NCBI RefSeq assembly: GCF_963677075.1
Contig: NZ_OY781873.1
Location: 2,195,715-2,259,714, forward strand
From: an uncultured Sphaerochaeta sp.
GTDB lineage: Bacteria; Spirochaetota; Spirochaetia; Sphaerochaetales; Sphaerochaetaceae
Length of the DNA stretch: 64,000 nucleotides
Direction: 5' to 3'
Of the stretch, positions 27,634 to 36,429 are shown piece by piece. The translations under genes and the position numbers were made by a program. The notes below the pieces were generated by a model, which saw only the letters and a list, made by a program, of their open reading frames with translations, did no database searches and had not been told where the DNA came from. How positions within the stretch are numbered: position 1 is the first letter of the stretch; every line of letters begins with the position of its first letter.

Positions 27634-29157
27634 TCACCCTACCTGGTTCTCAAATTTATTTTCAAACTGTGTTGCAAGTGCAAGTATCTTTTCCTGTGTT
27701 GCATTCTCACGAGTTAATTCACCCGTTATCCTGCCATCACACATAACTAAAATTCTGTCACTGAAACCGAGGATTTCCGGCATCTCACTGGATATGAACA
27801 TTACTGCAATACCTGACTCCTTCAACTGATTCATAAGCTGATAGATCTCAACTTTTGCAGCAACATCTATTCCACGTGTTGGCTCATCAAAGATAACTAC
27901 TTTACTATTTCTGGCAAGCCACTTACCCACGACTACCTTTTGTTGGTTTCCTCCTGACAAGGAAGAAGCATCGACCTCTGCATTTGCAAGCTTGATCTTC
28001 AAGTCCTTAATAGCTTTGTTGACCATTTCGGCTTCTTTCTTGCGATTAATAACGCCAGCCTTGGAGCAAAGCAAGTCAAGGTTAGGCAAGGCAATGTTTT
28101 CTCTCACTGAGAGCTTGACGCAGATTCCGTCTTTCTTTCTATCTTCAGGAGCAAGCACCAAACCATGACGTATCGCATCCTCTGGACAATTGATAGTAAC
28201 TTCCGTTCCGTCAACAGTTATGAGGCCTTGCTCTTTTGGATCTACACCAAAAATGGCTCTCGTCATTTCAGTACGTCCAGCTCCCATCAATCCAGCAAAA
28301 CCGAGTATTTCACCCTCGTAGACATCAAAATTTATCTCCCGTACCAATGGACCTGCACACAGATTTTGTACGCTGAATAGTTTTTTCCCTTGATGAGCAG
28401 GAATCCTAGGAAATTTCTCCTTAATCTCCCTTCCTACCATATGTGCGATAATCTGGTTCATGGTAAGGTCATGAAAGGGTTTTTCAAGAATGAATCTTCC
28501 ATCCCGCATTATGGTTACTGTATCGATGATATGTTGCAACTCTTCCAGACGGTGACTGATATAAATGATTCCCACCCCCTTCTCTTTTAGGCCCTTGATT
28601 AGCCGAAAGAGTTGGTTAATCTCCACACTAGTCAATGCACTGGTGGGCTCATCCATAATTAGTACCTTTGCATTTGATTGCAAAGCCTTTGCAATCTCCA
28701 CCATCTGTTGTTTCGATACTGCCAAGTCACCAACAAGCATGTCAGGGTCAAGGTCAATATCAAGAGATTGCAATACTTCCTTCGCCCGGCTGCGCATACT
28801 CTTGTTGTCAAGCAATCTCCCTGTTGTATGTTCATGTCCAAGGAAAATATTCTGACAGACAGTAAGATGAGAACACATATTCAATTCTTGATGTATGATC
28901 GATATACCTAGTTCTTGAGCTTGTTTGGGAGTAAGATCGCCTTCAATCGTATTTCCAAACAACCTCATTGTTCCGCTGTTCCTGGTGTATACTCCGCTGA
29001 GGATTTTCACTAATGTGGACTTCCCAGCCCCATTCTCCCCAAGTAATGCCATAACCTGGCCAGCCTTTAAGCGGAACTGGACATCATCCAGTGCTTTTAC
29101 ACCTGGAAAGGTCTTGGTAATATGTTCCATTTCTACGATGTATGGTTGATCATTCAT
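27634..29157 (-). CDS. Ribose-type sugar ABC transporter, tandem ATPase
   Basis: An RbsA/MglA-type protein with two fused nucleotide-binding domains that energises the adjacent permease. Domain 1 has a full Walker A (GENGAGKST), the signature-like LAVSKQQMVEIAKAL and Walker B LIMDEPTSAL. Domain 2 has the usual non-canonical GLMGAGRTE in place of Walker A, with signature LSGGNQQKVVVGKWL and Walker B VIFDEPTRGID. This asymmetry is normal for the family. Length is 507 aa. It begins 74 bp after the ATPase-dead homologue upstream, against which it is a useful control for motif loss. Confidence 0.92.
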   Translation of the reverse strand: MNDQPYIVEMEHITKTFPGVKALDDVQFRLKAGQVMALLGENGAGKSTLVKILSGVYTRNSGTMRLFGNTIEGDLTPKQAQELGISIIHQELNMCSHLTVCQNIFLGHEHTTGRLLDNKSMRSRAKEVLQSLDIDLDPDMLVGDLAVSKQQMVEIAKALQSNAKVLIMDEPTSALTSVEINQLFRLIKGLKEKGVGIIYISHRLEELQHIIDTVTIMRDGRFILEKPFHDLTMNQIIAHMVGREIKEKFPRIPAHQGKKLFSVQNLCAGPLVREINFDVYEGEILGFAGLMGAGRTEMTRAIFGVDPKEQGLITVDGTEVTINCPEDAIRHGLVLAPEDRKKDGICVKLSVRENIALPNLDLLCSKAGVINRKKEAEMVNKAIKDLKIKLANAEVDASSLSGGNQQKVVVGKWLARNSKVVIFDEPTRGIDVAAKVEIYQLMNQLKESGIAVMFISSEMPEILGFSDRILVMCDGRITGELTRENATQEKILALATQFENKFENQVG

Positions 29158-29231
29158 GTATGTAAGTGTTGCATGGGAATAGTAAGCTAGATAGGTGCCC
29201 TTTTTTTAGAAAGAGGTGGAATTATTTTGGA

Positions 29232-30689
29232 TTATTGAGGAATTGATCCCGCAAAACCTCGATATTGGGAAAATTCATGACGCAGCAGTTGTCGCTCAAT
29301 CATTCCATCCTTACACAGTAACAGACGGTCTGCAATCTGCAGCGTATCTGATAGTGAGACTGCGAGGATCAGGATCGTAGTTCCTCGCTGTTTCAATAGG
29401 TCATAGGTGGAAATCAATTCAATTCGTTGATACATATCTATCGAAGCGAATGGCTGTACAGCACAAAGAAATGTAGGTTTTTGGAGGAGTAATCGTTGAT
29501 ACACCAATCTTAATTTATAGGACTGGGAGTACTCCTCTGCAGATGTTTCAGTTATTGATTCTCCAAAGGGTTCTTCCAAATCGTGGCCAAGTGCAACTCT
29601 ACGTTTCCGCGTCAACCAAAGATACGGCACCTTATGGTCACTGGTGAATAACAGATTGTCCAATACCGTGAGTTGGGGAAAAATGAGACTTTGTTCAGGT
29701 TTTGCTGGAACCAGTGCGATGGAGCGATCGGAGATTGTAGGTCTTTTCCCTTCCAATAAAATGCTTCCTGATTCAGGTTCTGTCTCACCCTTCAACAATG
29801 AAAATAGTTGTTCCAAAATAAGATTTTCACTATCCATGAGTACTACTGTTTCGCCTTTTTCGATTTGAAGATGTATATCTTTTATGTTACGATAGGAGAG
29901 GTGGTTGATTTTAAAATAGCCTTCTGAGATAGGTCTCTGGATATATTGTTCCTGTCGCTTTCCTTCTTCGATGGATTCCTTGAATTCATAGGCGTATTGG
30001 TTGATCACCCTGTCATTCATCTGATCAGGATATAGGTGTTTGATAATTTTACCTTCTCGCATAAGATAACATCGGTGTGAGAAACGAAAAGCTTCTTGGT
30101 GGTGATTACATACATAGAGGAATGTCATTCCTTCATGTATGAAATTGGTAAGAATCGGTTGCAGCTTTGCCAAATCCATCTCACTGACGAAGGTAGAAAT
30201 ATCCTTGAGAATGACTAAGCTACTTCTGGATAGTTTGGCCTTTACAAATTGTATCACCAGCTTCTCAAAAGAAGAAAGGTCACTCACTAGAGTTCTGTTA
30301 CTGATTTCAAGGTGGAATGGTGCCAGCAGTTGCTGCATCTGTGAGGAAAGTAGTTTATACTTGATGAGATGTTGCTTACTTCCTTTTCTGAGGATAAAGA
30401 GATTTTCCTCAACACTCAGATTATCGATAAGCATACTCTTACGATCAATCACCGCTACATTATTCTCTTTACGATTGCTGGAGAGGTAATCATTGACCAA
30501 TTGCTCTTGGCAGTAAACATGTCCGTAATGGAGTGGGATGTTCTTCTGGAAAATGGTGAGCAGTTCCTCGATACCAAGTGCATTCACCCCTATTAGGCCA
30601 ACTACCTCTCCTTTAAAGAGTTGAATGTTTATATCGTGTAAAAACGGAGGAAGCGATACCTGCTCAAGACGAAATACTTCCTCTTTCAT
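29232..30689 (-). CDS. Degenerate tandem ABC-ATPase-like protein (predicted ATP-dead)
   Basis: The overall plan matches RbsA: two ABC-like domains (about residues 1-240 and 255-485). The motifs are lost in both halves. Walker A of domain 1 reads GVNALGIEE (34-42; Lys replaced by Ile40), Walker B reads LVILKDIS (158-165), and the signature site reads LSSFEKLV. Domain 2 has MDSENLILEQ (285-294) in place of Walker A and FLCAVQPF in place of Walker B. The reading frame is intact over 485 aa, so it looks maintained, not decayed. Its ATG overlaps the kinase stop by 4 nt (ATGA), implying coupled translation. I infer a regulatory role linking the kinase to a sugar permease. Neighbours are kinase, regulator and a ribose-type transporter. 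Confidence 0.75.
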   Translation of the reverse strand: MKEEVFRLEQVSLPPFLHDINIQLFKGEVVGLIGVNALGIEELLTIFQKNIPLHYGHVYCQEQLVNDYLSSNRKENNVAVIDRKSMLIDNLSVEENLFILRKGSKQHLIKYKLLSSQMQQLLAPFHLEISNRTLVSDLSSFEKLVIQFVKAKLSRSSLVILKDISTFVSEMDLAKLQPILTNFIHEGMTFLYVCNHHQEAFRFSHRCYLMREGKIIKHLYPDQMNDRVINQYAYEFKESIEEGKRQEQYIQRPISEGYFKINHLSYRNIKDIHLQIEKGETVVLMDSENLILEQLFSLLKGETEPESGSILLEGKRPTISDRSIALVPAKPEQSLIFPQLTVLDNLLFTSDHKVPYLWLTRKRRVALGHDLEEPFGESITETSAEEYSQSYKLRLVYQRLLLQKPTFLCAVQPFASIDMYQRIELISTYDLLKQRGTTILILAVSLSDTLQIADRLLLCKDGMIERQLLRHEFSQYRGFAGSIPQ

Positions 30690-31708
30690 GATTCAGCTTT
30701 CTCCTGCTTGCTTGCTGGTAATGAGATGATTACATCTGTCCCCACTTGTTTCTGGCTGGTTACAATGAGACCATACTGCTCCCCGAACAATAATTTGATT
30801 CTATTGTTGACATTCACCAATGCGATTCCGCTTTCTTTCTCCTCTCGCTTCACATAATCAAAACTGCGTATATTCAACCCTCTCTGGATTTTCTCCAGTA
30901 TCTCAGGCTCCATCCCTACCCCATCATCACTTACGGTTACGATGAGCCTGGACTGAGTACGTTCCAAACGAATTAGAAGATGTCCTTCCCCAACCTTGCA
31001 TTCAAGACCATGGAGGATACAGTTCTCAACAATAGGTTGAAGAGTGAGTTTAGGTATACGGTACAGGAGGATGTCTTTTGCTTCTTCCTCATCAAATACT
31101 ATACTCAACTTGATTCTGGTGCCGAATCGAAACTGTTGGATAAAAAAGTAATTCTTGGTATTTTCAAGCTCTTGGCCAAGAGTCACCAAGTTCTCTACAT
31201 TGCTAATGGTATAGCGAAAAAATGTGGAGAGTGCTTCGGTCATGGTAGCAACTGAATCTAGCCCAGCAAGCAGTGCTTCACTGCGAATCCCTTCCAGGGT
31301 GTTGTAAAGGAAATGAGGATTAATCTGATTCTGGAGCGCCAAGAATTGAGCTTGACGCTTGCTCGCATTCATTAAGTGATCGTTATTGAGCACCGTCTGC
31401 AAGGTTCTATTGACCGAAACCAATTCCTTCGCTAACGGGGTTTGTTCGTCTATTATTGATCGAAAGGTGTATCCAGTAGCAAACAACTGCCAGATATGTT
31501 TTGTTCTTTTATATGGCAGCACTATCCACCAATAACTAAAAGCCAGCAGAAAGAAAAAGCTTACAAGTGAGAAAAGAAGAACCAGTGGTGTCTGGATACG
31601 TTCCTCTAGGTAGAGAAACATACCAGCAAGCACAAGGAGGACGTGCAATACAAAGAGAGAGGCAATAAGGAGTATACGTGATTCTAGATATCGATAGGTA
31701 TCAGCCAT
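30686..31708 (-). CDS. YesM-type sensor histidine kinase lacking a large sensor domain
   Basis: A histidine kinase of the His_kinase (PF06580-like) group. The phosphorylated histidine is H132 in QNQINPHFLYNTLEGIRSEAL. The ATP-binding part has PIVENCILHGLE (N box), DDGVGMEPE (G1) and GIALVNVNNRIKLLFG (G2). Two transmembrane helices (about 11-33 and 42-66) are separated by only about eight residues, so there is virtually no extracytoplasmic sensor domain, and no clear HAMP. ATG 31708 has AGGA 6 bases upstream and overlaps the regulator stop by 8 nt; the frame extends to 31780 without family-like sequence. Length is 340 aa. The signal must come through membrane or partner proteins. Confidence 0.87.
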   Translation of the reverse strand: MADTYRYLESRILLIASLFVLHVLLVLAGMFLYLEERIQTPLVLLFSLVSFFFLLAFSYWWIVLPYKRTKHIWQLFATGYTFRSIIDEQTPLAKELVSVNRTLQTVLNNDHLMNASKRQAQFLALQNQINPHFLYNTLEGIRSEALLAGLDSVATMTEALSTFFRYTISNVENLVTLGQELENTKNYFFIQQFRFGTRIKLSIVFDEEEAKDILLYRIPKLTLQPIVENCILHGLECKVGEGHLLIRLERTQSRLIVTVSDDGVGMEPEILEKIQRGLNIRSFDYVKREEKESGIALVNVNNRIKLLFGEQYGLIVTSQKQVGTDVIISLPASKQEKAES

Positions 31709-33230
31709 AGAGCTTCCTGTATTCATTAGGCTTAATCTGACAACTCTTTTTGAACAACTTCGTAAAGTGCTTCGGATCATGATAACCTATTTCAAATGCT
31801 ATCTCAGCTATCCCTTTATTTGTATCCACCAGTAAACGTTTTGCCTCCTGTATTCTAAGGCCAAGTACATAGTCACTAAAACCGACACCCATGCTCTTTT
31901 TAAAGAGCGCACTGAAATAGGAACTGTTGAGATCTACCTGTTCACTTACAAGATCCAGACTGAGCATCTCATCCTTATAATGTTTTTGGAGATAGTTTAT
32001 AGAAATTCTTATGGGTTTACTAACCAGTACTTCTCGTGCCTTGCGATACTGAACCAGGAGTGTATGCATTGCCTTACAGTAGGATAGTTTTAACGCTTCC
32101 AGAGATTCTGCTTCAAGCATTGCCTGTTCATGGTTCTCTACTGTATCCTCCTGTGCACACTGTTCTTTGGCAAACTGTAGGGCTTGTCGGTAGGACTGAA
32201 GAAGCACTTCCACTGTGGTATAGAGGGAAACCTGTTGTTTCTCCAAGGTACGAAACATATCTGAAGTGAGATAATCAGTATTCAGATTATCTTGAGCACA
32301 ACATTTCTCGAACGAAACTGCTACACTTTGAAGGAAAGGATCTATGGTACATTTTTCCAAGTCTTCGGCTTCAAACAAGCGATGATGTCCTTCTACCAGT
32401 CTTCTTGTTAAGGCTTGTTTTGCTGATAACAATGATAGAGGAAGATCATCAAGAGTTGTTACCTCCAATCCTATAGCTATCGAACATCTTAAATCTTGAA
32501 ATATCTGATCCTGAACCTTGAGCATTTCAACCAAATTCTCAGCCCCCAAAATTACCTGAGAATGTTGTTCACTCTGATAGCTATAAAATAGGTATATATC
32601 TCCTTGATATGCTTGGAGACAGACATTGAGGGAGTCTCTCTCCAAAGCGGTTCTCACTTTTTCTTGAAGCAGTTGAACCACTGGATCCTTTGATGGACTC
32701 TGTATACCAATTATCCCGATACTAAGCACGGTGTTGTCGGTAATCCAGGGAGAGAGAATCTGAGGATCATTATTCTTCAAGAATGATAAAAAACTGGTAC
32801 TCTTTAAATACTCTCTATCTTCCTTTACTTGTTTCTGCAAGGCTTTCGATGATGATTGCTCACTGTATCGATTCTTCATCCTTTGCAGTGTTTGGTTCAA
32901 CTCCTGCTTCTTGATCGGTTTCAGCAGGTATTCGCCTACACCGTATTTGATGGCACTCTGTGCATAGTCAAACTGCTTATGGCCACTGATAATAATGAAT
33001 TGCAAATCTGGATATAGTGCTTTCGCCTTACTGATCAATTCCAAGCCATCGATACCTGGCATACGTATATCAGTGATAACCAGATCAGGCTTCTCTCGCT
33101 TGATTACATCAAAAGCTTCCAATCCATCATAGGCAGTCCCAACGTTCTGTAGATCTAGTCCATCCCAGTCAATCAATGCAACTATAAGGGCACATACTCT
33201 TCTCTCATCATCCGCGACAACAACTTTCAT
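31701..33230 (-). CDS. YesN-type response regulator with AraC DNA-binding domain
   Basis: The receiver domain (residues 1-120) has the acidic pair D7/D8, the phosphoacceptor D54 (VITDIRMPGIDG) and K104-region LLKPIKK. A middle region of about 280 residues has no domain I can name. The last ~100 residues are an AraC/XylS double helix-turn-helix (LVSEQVDLNSSYFSALFKKSMGVGFSDYVLGLRI and IAEIAFEIGYHDPKHFTKLFKK). I start at ATG 33230 (509 aa), where the receiver fold begins; no clear ribosome site is seen. It is the cognate partner of the overlapping kinase and probably activates the downstream sugar transporter. Confidence 0.9.
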   Translation of the reverse strand: MKVVVADDERRVCALIVALIDWDGLDLQNVGTAYDGLEAFDVIKREKPDLVITDIRMPGIDGLELISKAKALYPDLQFIIISGHKQFDYAQSAIKYGVGEYLLKPIKKQELNQTLQRMKNRYSEQSSSKALQKQVKEDREYLKSTSFLSFLKNNDPQILSPWITDNTVLSIGIIGIQSPSKDPVVQLLQEKVRTALERDSLNVCLQAYQGDIYLFYSYQSEQHSQVILGAENLVEMLKVQDQIFQDLRCSIAIGLEVTTLDDLPLSLLSAKQALTRRLVEGHHRLFEAEDLEKCTIDPFLQSVAVSFEKCCAQDNLNTDYLTSDMFRTLEKQQVSLYTTVEVLLQSYRQALQFAKEQCAQEDTVENHEQAMLEAESLEALKLSYCKAMHTLLVQYRKAREVLVSKPIRISINYLQKHYKDEMLSLDLVSEQVDLNSSYFSALFKKSMGVGFSDYVLGLRIQEAKRLLVDTNKGIAEIAFEIGYHDPKHFTKLFKKSCQIKPNEYRKLYG

Positions 33231-33267
33231 ATTCGTTATTGTACGGGGAAAACTGTAAGAGCGAAAG

Positions 33268-34065
33268 TTAAACCAGTGATTTTCTTTCCTCAAGTGTTTC
33301 TGCAAATACCTCGAGTGCTTCACCGAATTGTTGTAGGTCAGTGAACTGTAAAGTAGCTGATCGATCGTATCCAGTTTTTTGCTTGTTTACGATTACCAGC
33401 GAAGCACTATTCTGTAGTGAATGATACGGCAGATTTGCAGCAGGTTGTACCAACAGTGAGGAGCCCAGGACCAGTGTAAGATCACTATGGCTGAACATCT
33501 CATATGCCTTGGCTAGTACCAAGGAATCAAGGTTCTCTCCGTAGAAGGTGATATCCGGTTTGATCACAGCCCCACACTGCGTACACCGTGGTACTTCCCC
33601 GTTCAATACGATAGGGGCAATGGATGCATAGGAGTAGTAGCTATTGCAGTTTGTGCAGTGGTGGTGTTCAGCACTTCCATGCAATTCATAACACTTTCGG
33701 CTTCCTGCCTTTTTATGCAGCATGTCAATATTTTGTGTAAAAAGACCTCGCACATAGCCTTTTCTCTCCAAGGTAGCAAGACTGGTATGAACCACATTCG
33801 GTTGAAAAGAATCCAATGTATACCAGAACTCTCTTGCCCATTCGTAGAAGAGCTCTGGATGAGCATGGAAAAATCCGATACTCAAGATCTCTTCAACTCG
33901 ATACTCATTCCAACGTTTTGCATATATTCCACTGCTGCTACGAAAGTCAGGTATTCCGGAGAGCGTTGAGATGCCTGCTCCAGTAAGCACGACCAGGGAA
34001 CGGCTTCCCCTGATCATTGCTCTGAGTGTGTTGAATTTTTTCTCGAATGCTTGTTGTTTTTCCAT
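33268..34065 (-). CDS. Sir2-family NAD-dependent protein deacylase
   Basis: A sirtuin that removes acyl groups from lysines with NAD+. Motifs are TGAGIS (28-33) followed by GIPDFRS, FTQNID (109-114), the catalytic histidine H129 in YELHGS, a zinc site C137/C140/C161/C164, and LGSSLLVQPAA. Length is 265 aa. GGAG lies 4 bases before ATG 34065. It is 11 bp after miaB in the same direction, and its stop is 37 bp before the regulator start, so it may share a transcript with both. No obvious acetyl-CoA enzyme is adjacent. Confidence 0.9.
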   Translation of the reverse strand: MEKQQAFEKKFNTLRAMIRGSRSLVVLTGAGISTLSGIPDFRSSSGIYAKRWNEYRVEEILSIGFFHAHPELFYEWAREFWYTLDSFQPNVVHTSLATLERKGYVRGLFTQNIDMLHKKAGSRKCYELHGSAEHHHCTNCNSYYSYASIAPIVLNGEVPRCTQCGAVIKPDITFYGENLDSLVLAKAYEMFSHSDLTLVLGSSLLVQPAANLPYHSLQNSASLVIVNKQKTGYDRSATLQFTDLQQFGEALEVFAETLEERKSLV

Positions 34066-34076
34066 TACACTCCAAA

Positions 34077-35372
34077 TTATACCAGAATTCCGCTATAGGT
34101 GTTTCCTTTCAATTCATTCAGGCGAACTGTAACAATACTTCCTTTTTCAGGAGAACCAGAGAAAACGACCATTTCATTGTGCTCTGTTTTCCCGAGCATC
34201 TGGGAAGCATCATGCTTGGAAACCTGGGTAACCAATACTTCAACTACCTCATGACTGCGTTTTGTCTTCTCTTCCGCAAAAATTGCATGTTGGAAAGCAA
34301 TGAGTTCACTCAATCGTCTCTTCCTTATCTCCTCATCCACTTGCCCTTCCATGTCTACGGCCTTGGTGCCCTCTCTGGGATTAAAGTAGTACATGAATGC
34401 TTCAAGACACCTCATATGAGAGAGAACATGTAGTGTTTCCTGGTACTCCTCCTCTGTTTCGGAGGGAAAGCCCACCATTACATCGGTGGAAAACGTAATC
34501 TCTGGAACTGCTTCCCTGATCTCGTCGATCAGTGAAAGGAATTGTTCCTGAGAGTATTTGCGGTTCATGAGGGAGAGAATTCTCGTTGATCCACTCTGCA
34601 GTGGAATATGCAAGTGACGGGCAATCACGTTCTCTTCCTTGATCACCTGTACCAGTTCGCTGGTAAAATCCTTGGGGTGCGGGCTTTCAAAACGTATCCA
34701 CTTGACCGAGTGCTTTTGAGCAGCCAGGATCTTCAGTAGTTTGGGGAAGTTGATGATTTTCCCATCCTGCTCAAAGTGATAACTATTTACATTCTGCCCA
34801 AGCAGGGTTATTTCCTTTACTCCCTTGGAGTCGAGGAAAGCAAATTCCTTCACAATATCTTCAACTGGTCGTGACACTTCCCGTCCACGTACGTAGGGGA
34901 CAATGCAGTAAGCACAAAAATTGTTACAGCCATTCATGATGGGAATAAAGGAGCTGAATTCACCTTCCTGATAGTAAGATGATCCAAAGGTATAGGACTG
35001 GGAGTGCTCGTCCATTTTCCCATCCTTACTGGTGAGAATATTGACGATACGTTGTTTGTCGTTCGTCCCGATCACATAATCTACCTGTGGGGCTTCATCT
35101 TTCAGATCCTCTTGCAGGCGTTCTGCCATGCAGCCGGTTACAATCAAGGTAAAAGGTCGCTCTTTCTTGATCCGACCAAAGAAACCAAGTCTTCCCCAGA
35201 TACGATTATCAGCACTTTTTCGTACAGTACAGGTATTCAAAATAGCGCAATCTGCTTGTTCAGCACTTGCTGCGGGAACCAATCCGGCTCCTTTGAGCTG
35301 CAGTTCCAGTGCATTGCTCTCGGCAATATTCATCTGGCAACCGTAGGTCTCAAGCCAATATGTGTGAATCAT
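34077..35372 (-). CDS. miaB: tRNA-2-methylthio-N6-isopentenyladenosine37 methylthiotransferase MiaB
   Basis: MiaB adds a methylthio group to i6A37 of tRNA using two iron-sulfur clusters. The N-terminal UPF0004 domain carries the auxiliary-cluster cysteines (YGCQMN, NTCTVR, VTGCMAE). The radical SAM motif is CNNFCAYC, followed by VPYVRGREVSRP, and a TRAM domain closes the protein (GKTEHNEMVVFSG). Length is 431 aa. The ATG overlaps the folD stop by 4 nt (ATGA), so translation is likely coupled. MiaB is favoured over RimO by IVPYVRGREVSR. Confidence 0.92.
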   Translation of the reverse strand: MIHTYWLETYGCQMNIAESNALELQLKGAGLVPAASAEQADCAILNTCTVRKSADNRIWGRLGFFGRIKKERPFTLIVTGCMAERLQEDLKDEAPQVDYVIGTNDKQRIVNILTSKDGKMDEHSQSYTFGSSYYQEGEFSSFIPIMNGCNNFCAYCIVPYVRGREVSRPVEDIVKEFAFLDSKGVKEITLLGQNVNSYHFEQDGKIINFPKLLKILAAQKHSVKWIRFESPHPKDFTSELVQVIKEENVIARHLHIPLQSGSTRILSLMNRKYSQEQFLSLIDEIREAVPEITFSTDVMVGFPSETEEEYQETLHVLSHMRCLEAFMYYFNPREGTKAVDMEGQVDEEIRKRRLSELIAFQHAIFAEEKTKRSHEVVEVLVTQVSKHDASQMLGKTEHNEMVVFSGSPEKGSIVTVRLNELKGNTYSGILV

Positions 35373-36253
35373 TTCACTTCCTTGCTTGCAAACTGCTTTG
35401 CAGCTTGCATGGTATTTTTCATAAGCATGGCAATGGTCATCACCCCAACCCCACCGGGAACCGGAGTAATGGCGTTGCAGCGTGGTGAGACGTGTTCATA
35501 GTCGACATCACCTACCAGTCGGTAGCCACGCTTACGACTGGCGTCCTCAATTCTGTTAATTCCTACATCAATGACCACTACCCCATCTTTTACCATATCG
35601 GAGGTAATAAAGTGGGGTCTCCCAATTGCAGCAATGAGAATATCTGCCTGGCGTGTGATAGATGGGAGATCTTTCGTTCTTGAATGACAGATGGTCACCG
35701 TTGCATCTCTTCCCTTCTGCATCAGGAGGCTTGCCATGGGCTTCCCTACAATATTGCTTCTCCCCACGATCACAGCATGCTTGCCTGCGGTCTCTATGTG
35801 GTAATAGTCAAGTATTTCCATTACTCCCTTCGGTGTGCAGCTTACAAAGCCAGGGTTGCCTATCAGGAGGTTCCCTACGCTCTGAGGATGGAAGCCATCT
35901 ACATCTTTCTCAACAGCAATGGCCTGAATCACCTGATCAGGATCGAGCCCCTCAGGGAGCGGCATCTGTACCAAGATCCCATGTACAGAAGAATCTGTAT
36001 TTAATTGATGAATCAGTGCAAGGAGCTGCCCCTGGGAAGTATCAGAGGGAAGATGATAGTCCTTATGGCCAAAACCAAGAGAGAGACATGCTTTCTTCTT
36101 CCCAGCCACATAGCTTTGACTAGCTGGGTCTTCTCCTACCAGAACAACTGCAAGAGTTGGTGCATACCCATAATTCCCCAAGAAATGTTTTGCTTCCTCG
36201 GTAAGTGTATCATAAACGTTTTGCGCTACTTCTTTTCCTGATAGTATCTGCAT
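35369..36253 (-). CDS. folD: Bifunctional methylenetetrahydrofolate dehydrogenase/cyclohydrolase FolD
   Basis: FolD interconverts methylene-, methenyl- and formyl-tetrahydrofolate. Visible motifs are VGEDPASQSYVAGKKKAC (active-site Lys region), HGILVQMPLPEGLD, KDVDGFHP, GRSNIVGKPMASLL (NADP site) and ITPVPGGVGVMT. I start at ATG 36253, which has GAGGAG 6 bases upstream; the open frame reaches 36454, but those 67 residues are not family-like. Length is 294 aa, as expected. It is first in a folD-miaB-sir2 run and is divergent from the outer-membrane barrel gene. Confidence 0.94.
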   Translation of the reverse strand: MQILSGKEVAQNVYDTLTEEAKHFLGNYGYAPTLAVVLVGEDPASQSYVAGKKKACLSLGFGHKDYHLPSDTSQGQLLALIHQLNTDSSVHGILVQMPLPEGLDPDQVIQAIAVEKDVDGFHPQSVGNLLIGNPGFVSCTPKGVMEILDYYHIETAGKHAVIVGRSNIVGKPMASLLMQKGRDATVTICHSRTKDLPSITRQADILIAAIGRPHFITSDMVKDGVVVIDVGINRIEDASRKRGYRLVGDVDYEHVSPRCNAITPVPGGVGVMTIAMLMKNTMQAAKQFASKEVK

Positions 36254-36323
36254 GTCTTGCTCCTCAATATCCCCTACAGTACCGCAAAATACCAACGAAT
36301 GGCAACAAAGGTAAACCGTCTGT

Positions 36324-36352
36324 TTGCTTTTCCATTCTTCTGTTACTATACT
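36324..36352 (+). promoter_or_regulatory. Candidate promoter for the outer-membrane barrel gene
   Basis: TTGCTT (36324-36329), a 17-base spacer and TATACT (36347-36352) form a sigma-70-like promoter about 75 bases upstream of ATG 36430. The -35 match is weak and the -10 match is good. Confidence 0.5.
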
Positions 36353-36386
36353 TTTCAGTGGGTATGAAGCTATGCTATTGTAACTG

Positions 36387-36410
36387 ACAGGAAACCACCT
36401 TGTTTCCTGT
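36387..36410 (+). other. Hairpin in the 5' leader of the barrel gene
   Basis: ACAGGAAAC (36387-36395) and GTTTCCTGT (36402-36410) form a perfect 9-bp stem with a 6-base loop, ending 10 bases before GAGG of the ribosome site. With no T-tract it is not a terminator. It may stabilise the leader or act as an operator. Confidence 0.6.
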
Positions 36411-36429
36411 ACATATACTGAGGTACCGA

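Noticed and set aside
29232..30689. Pseudogene call for the ATPase-dead ABC protein
   Set aside because: The frame is uninterrupted over 485 codons and translationally coupled to the kinase; motif loss without frame loss suggests a new role.
34047..34433. Plus-strand open frame of 128 codons opposite miaB
   Set aside because: Antisense to the conserved TRAM end of miaB, with no supporting signals.
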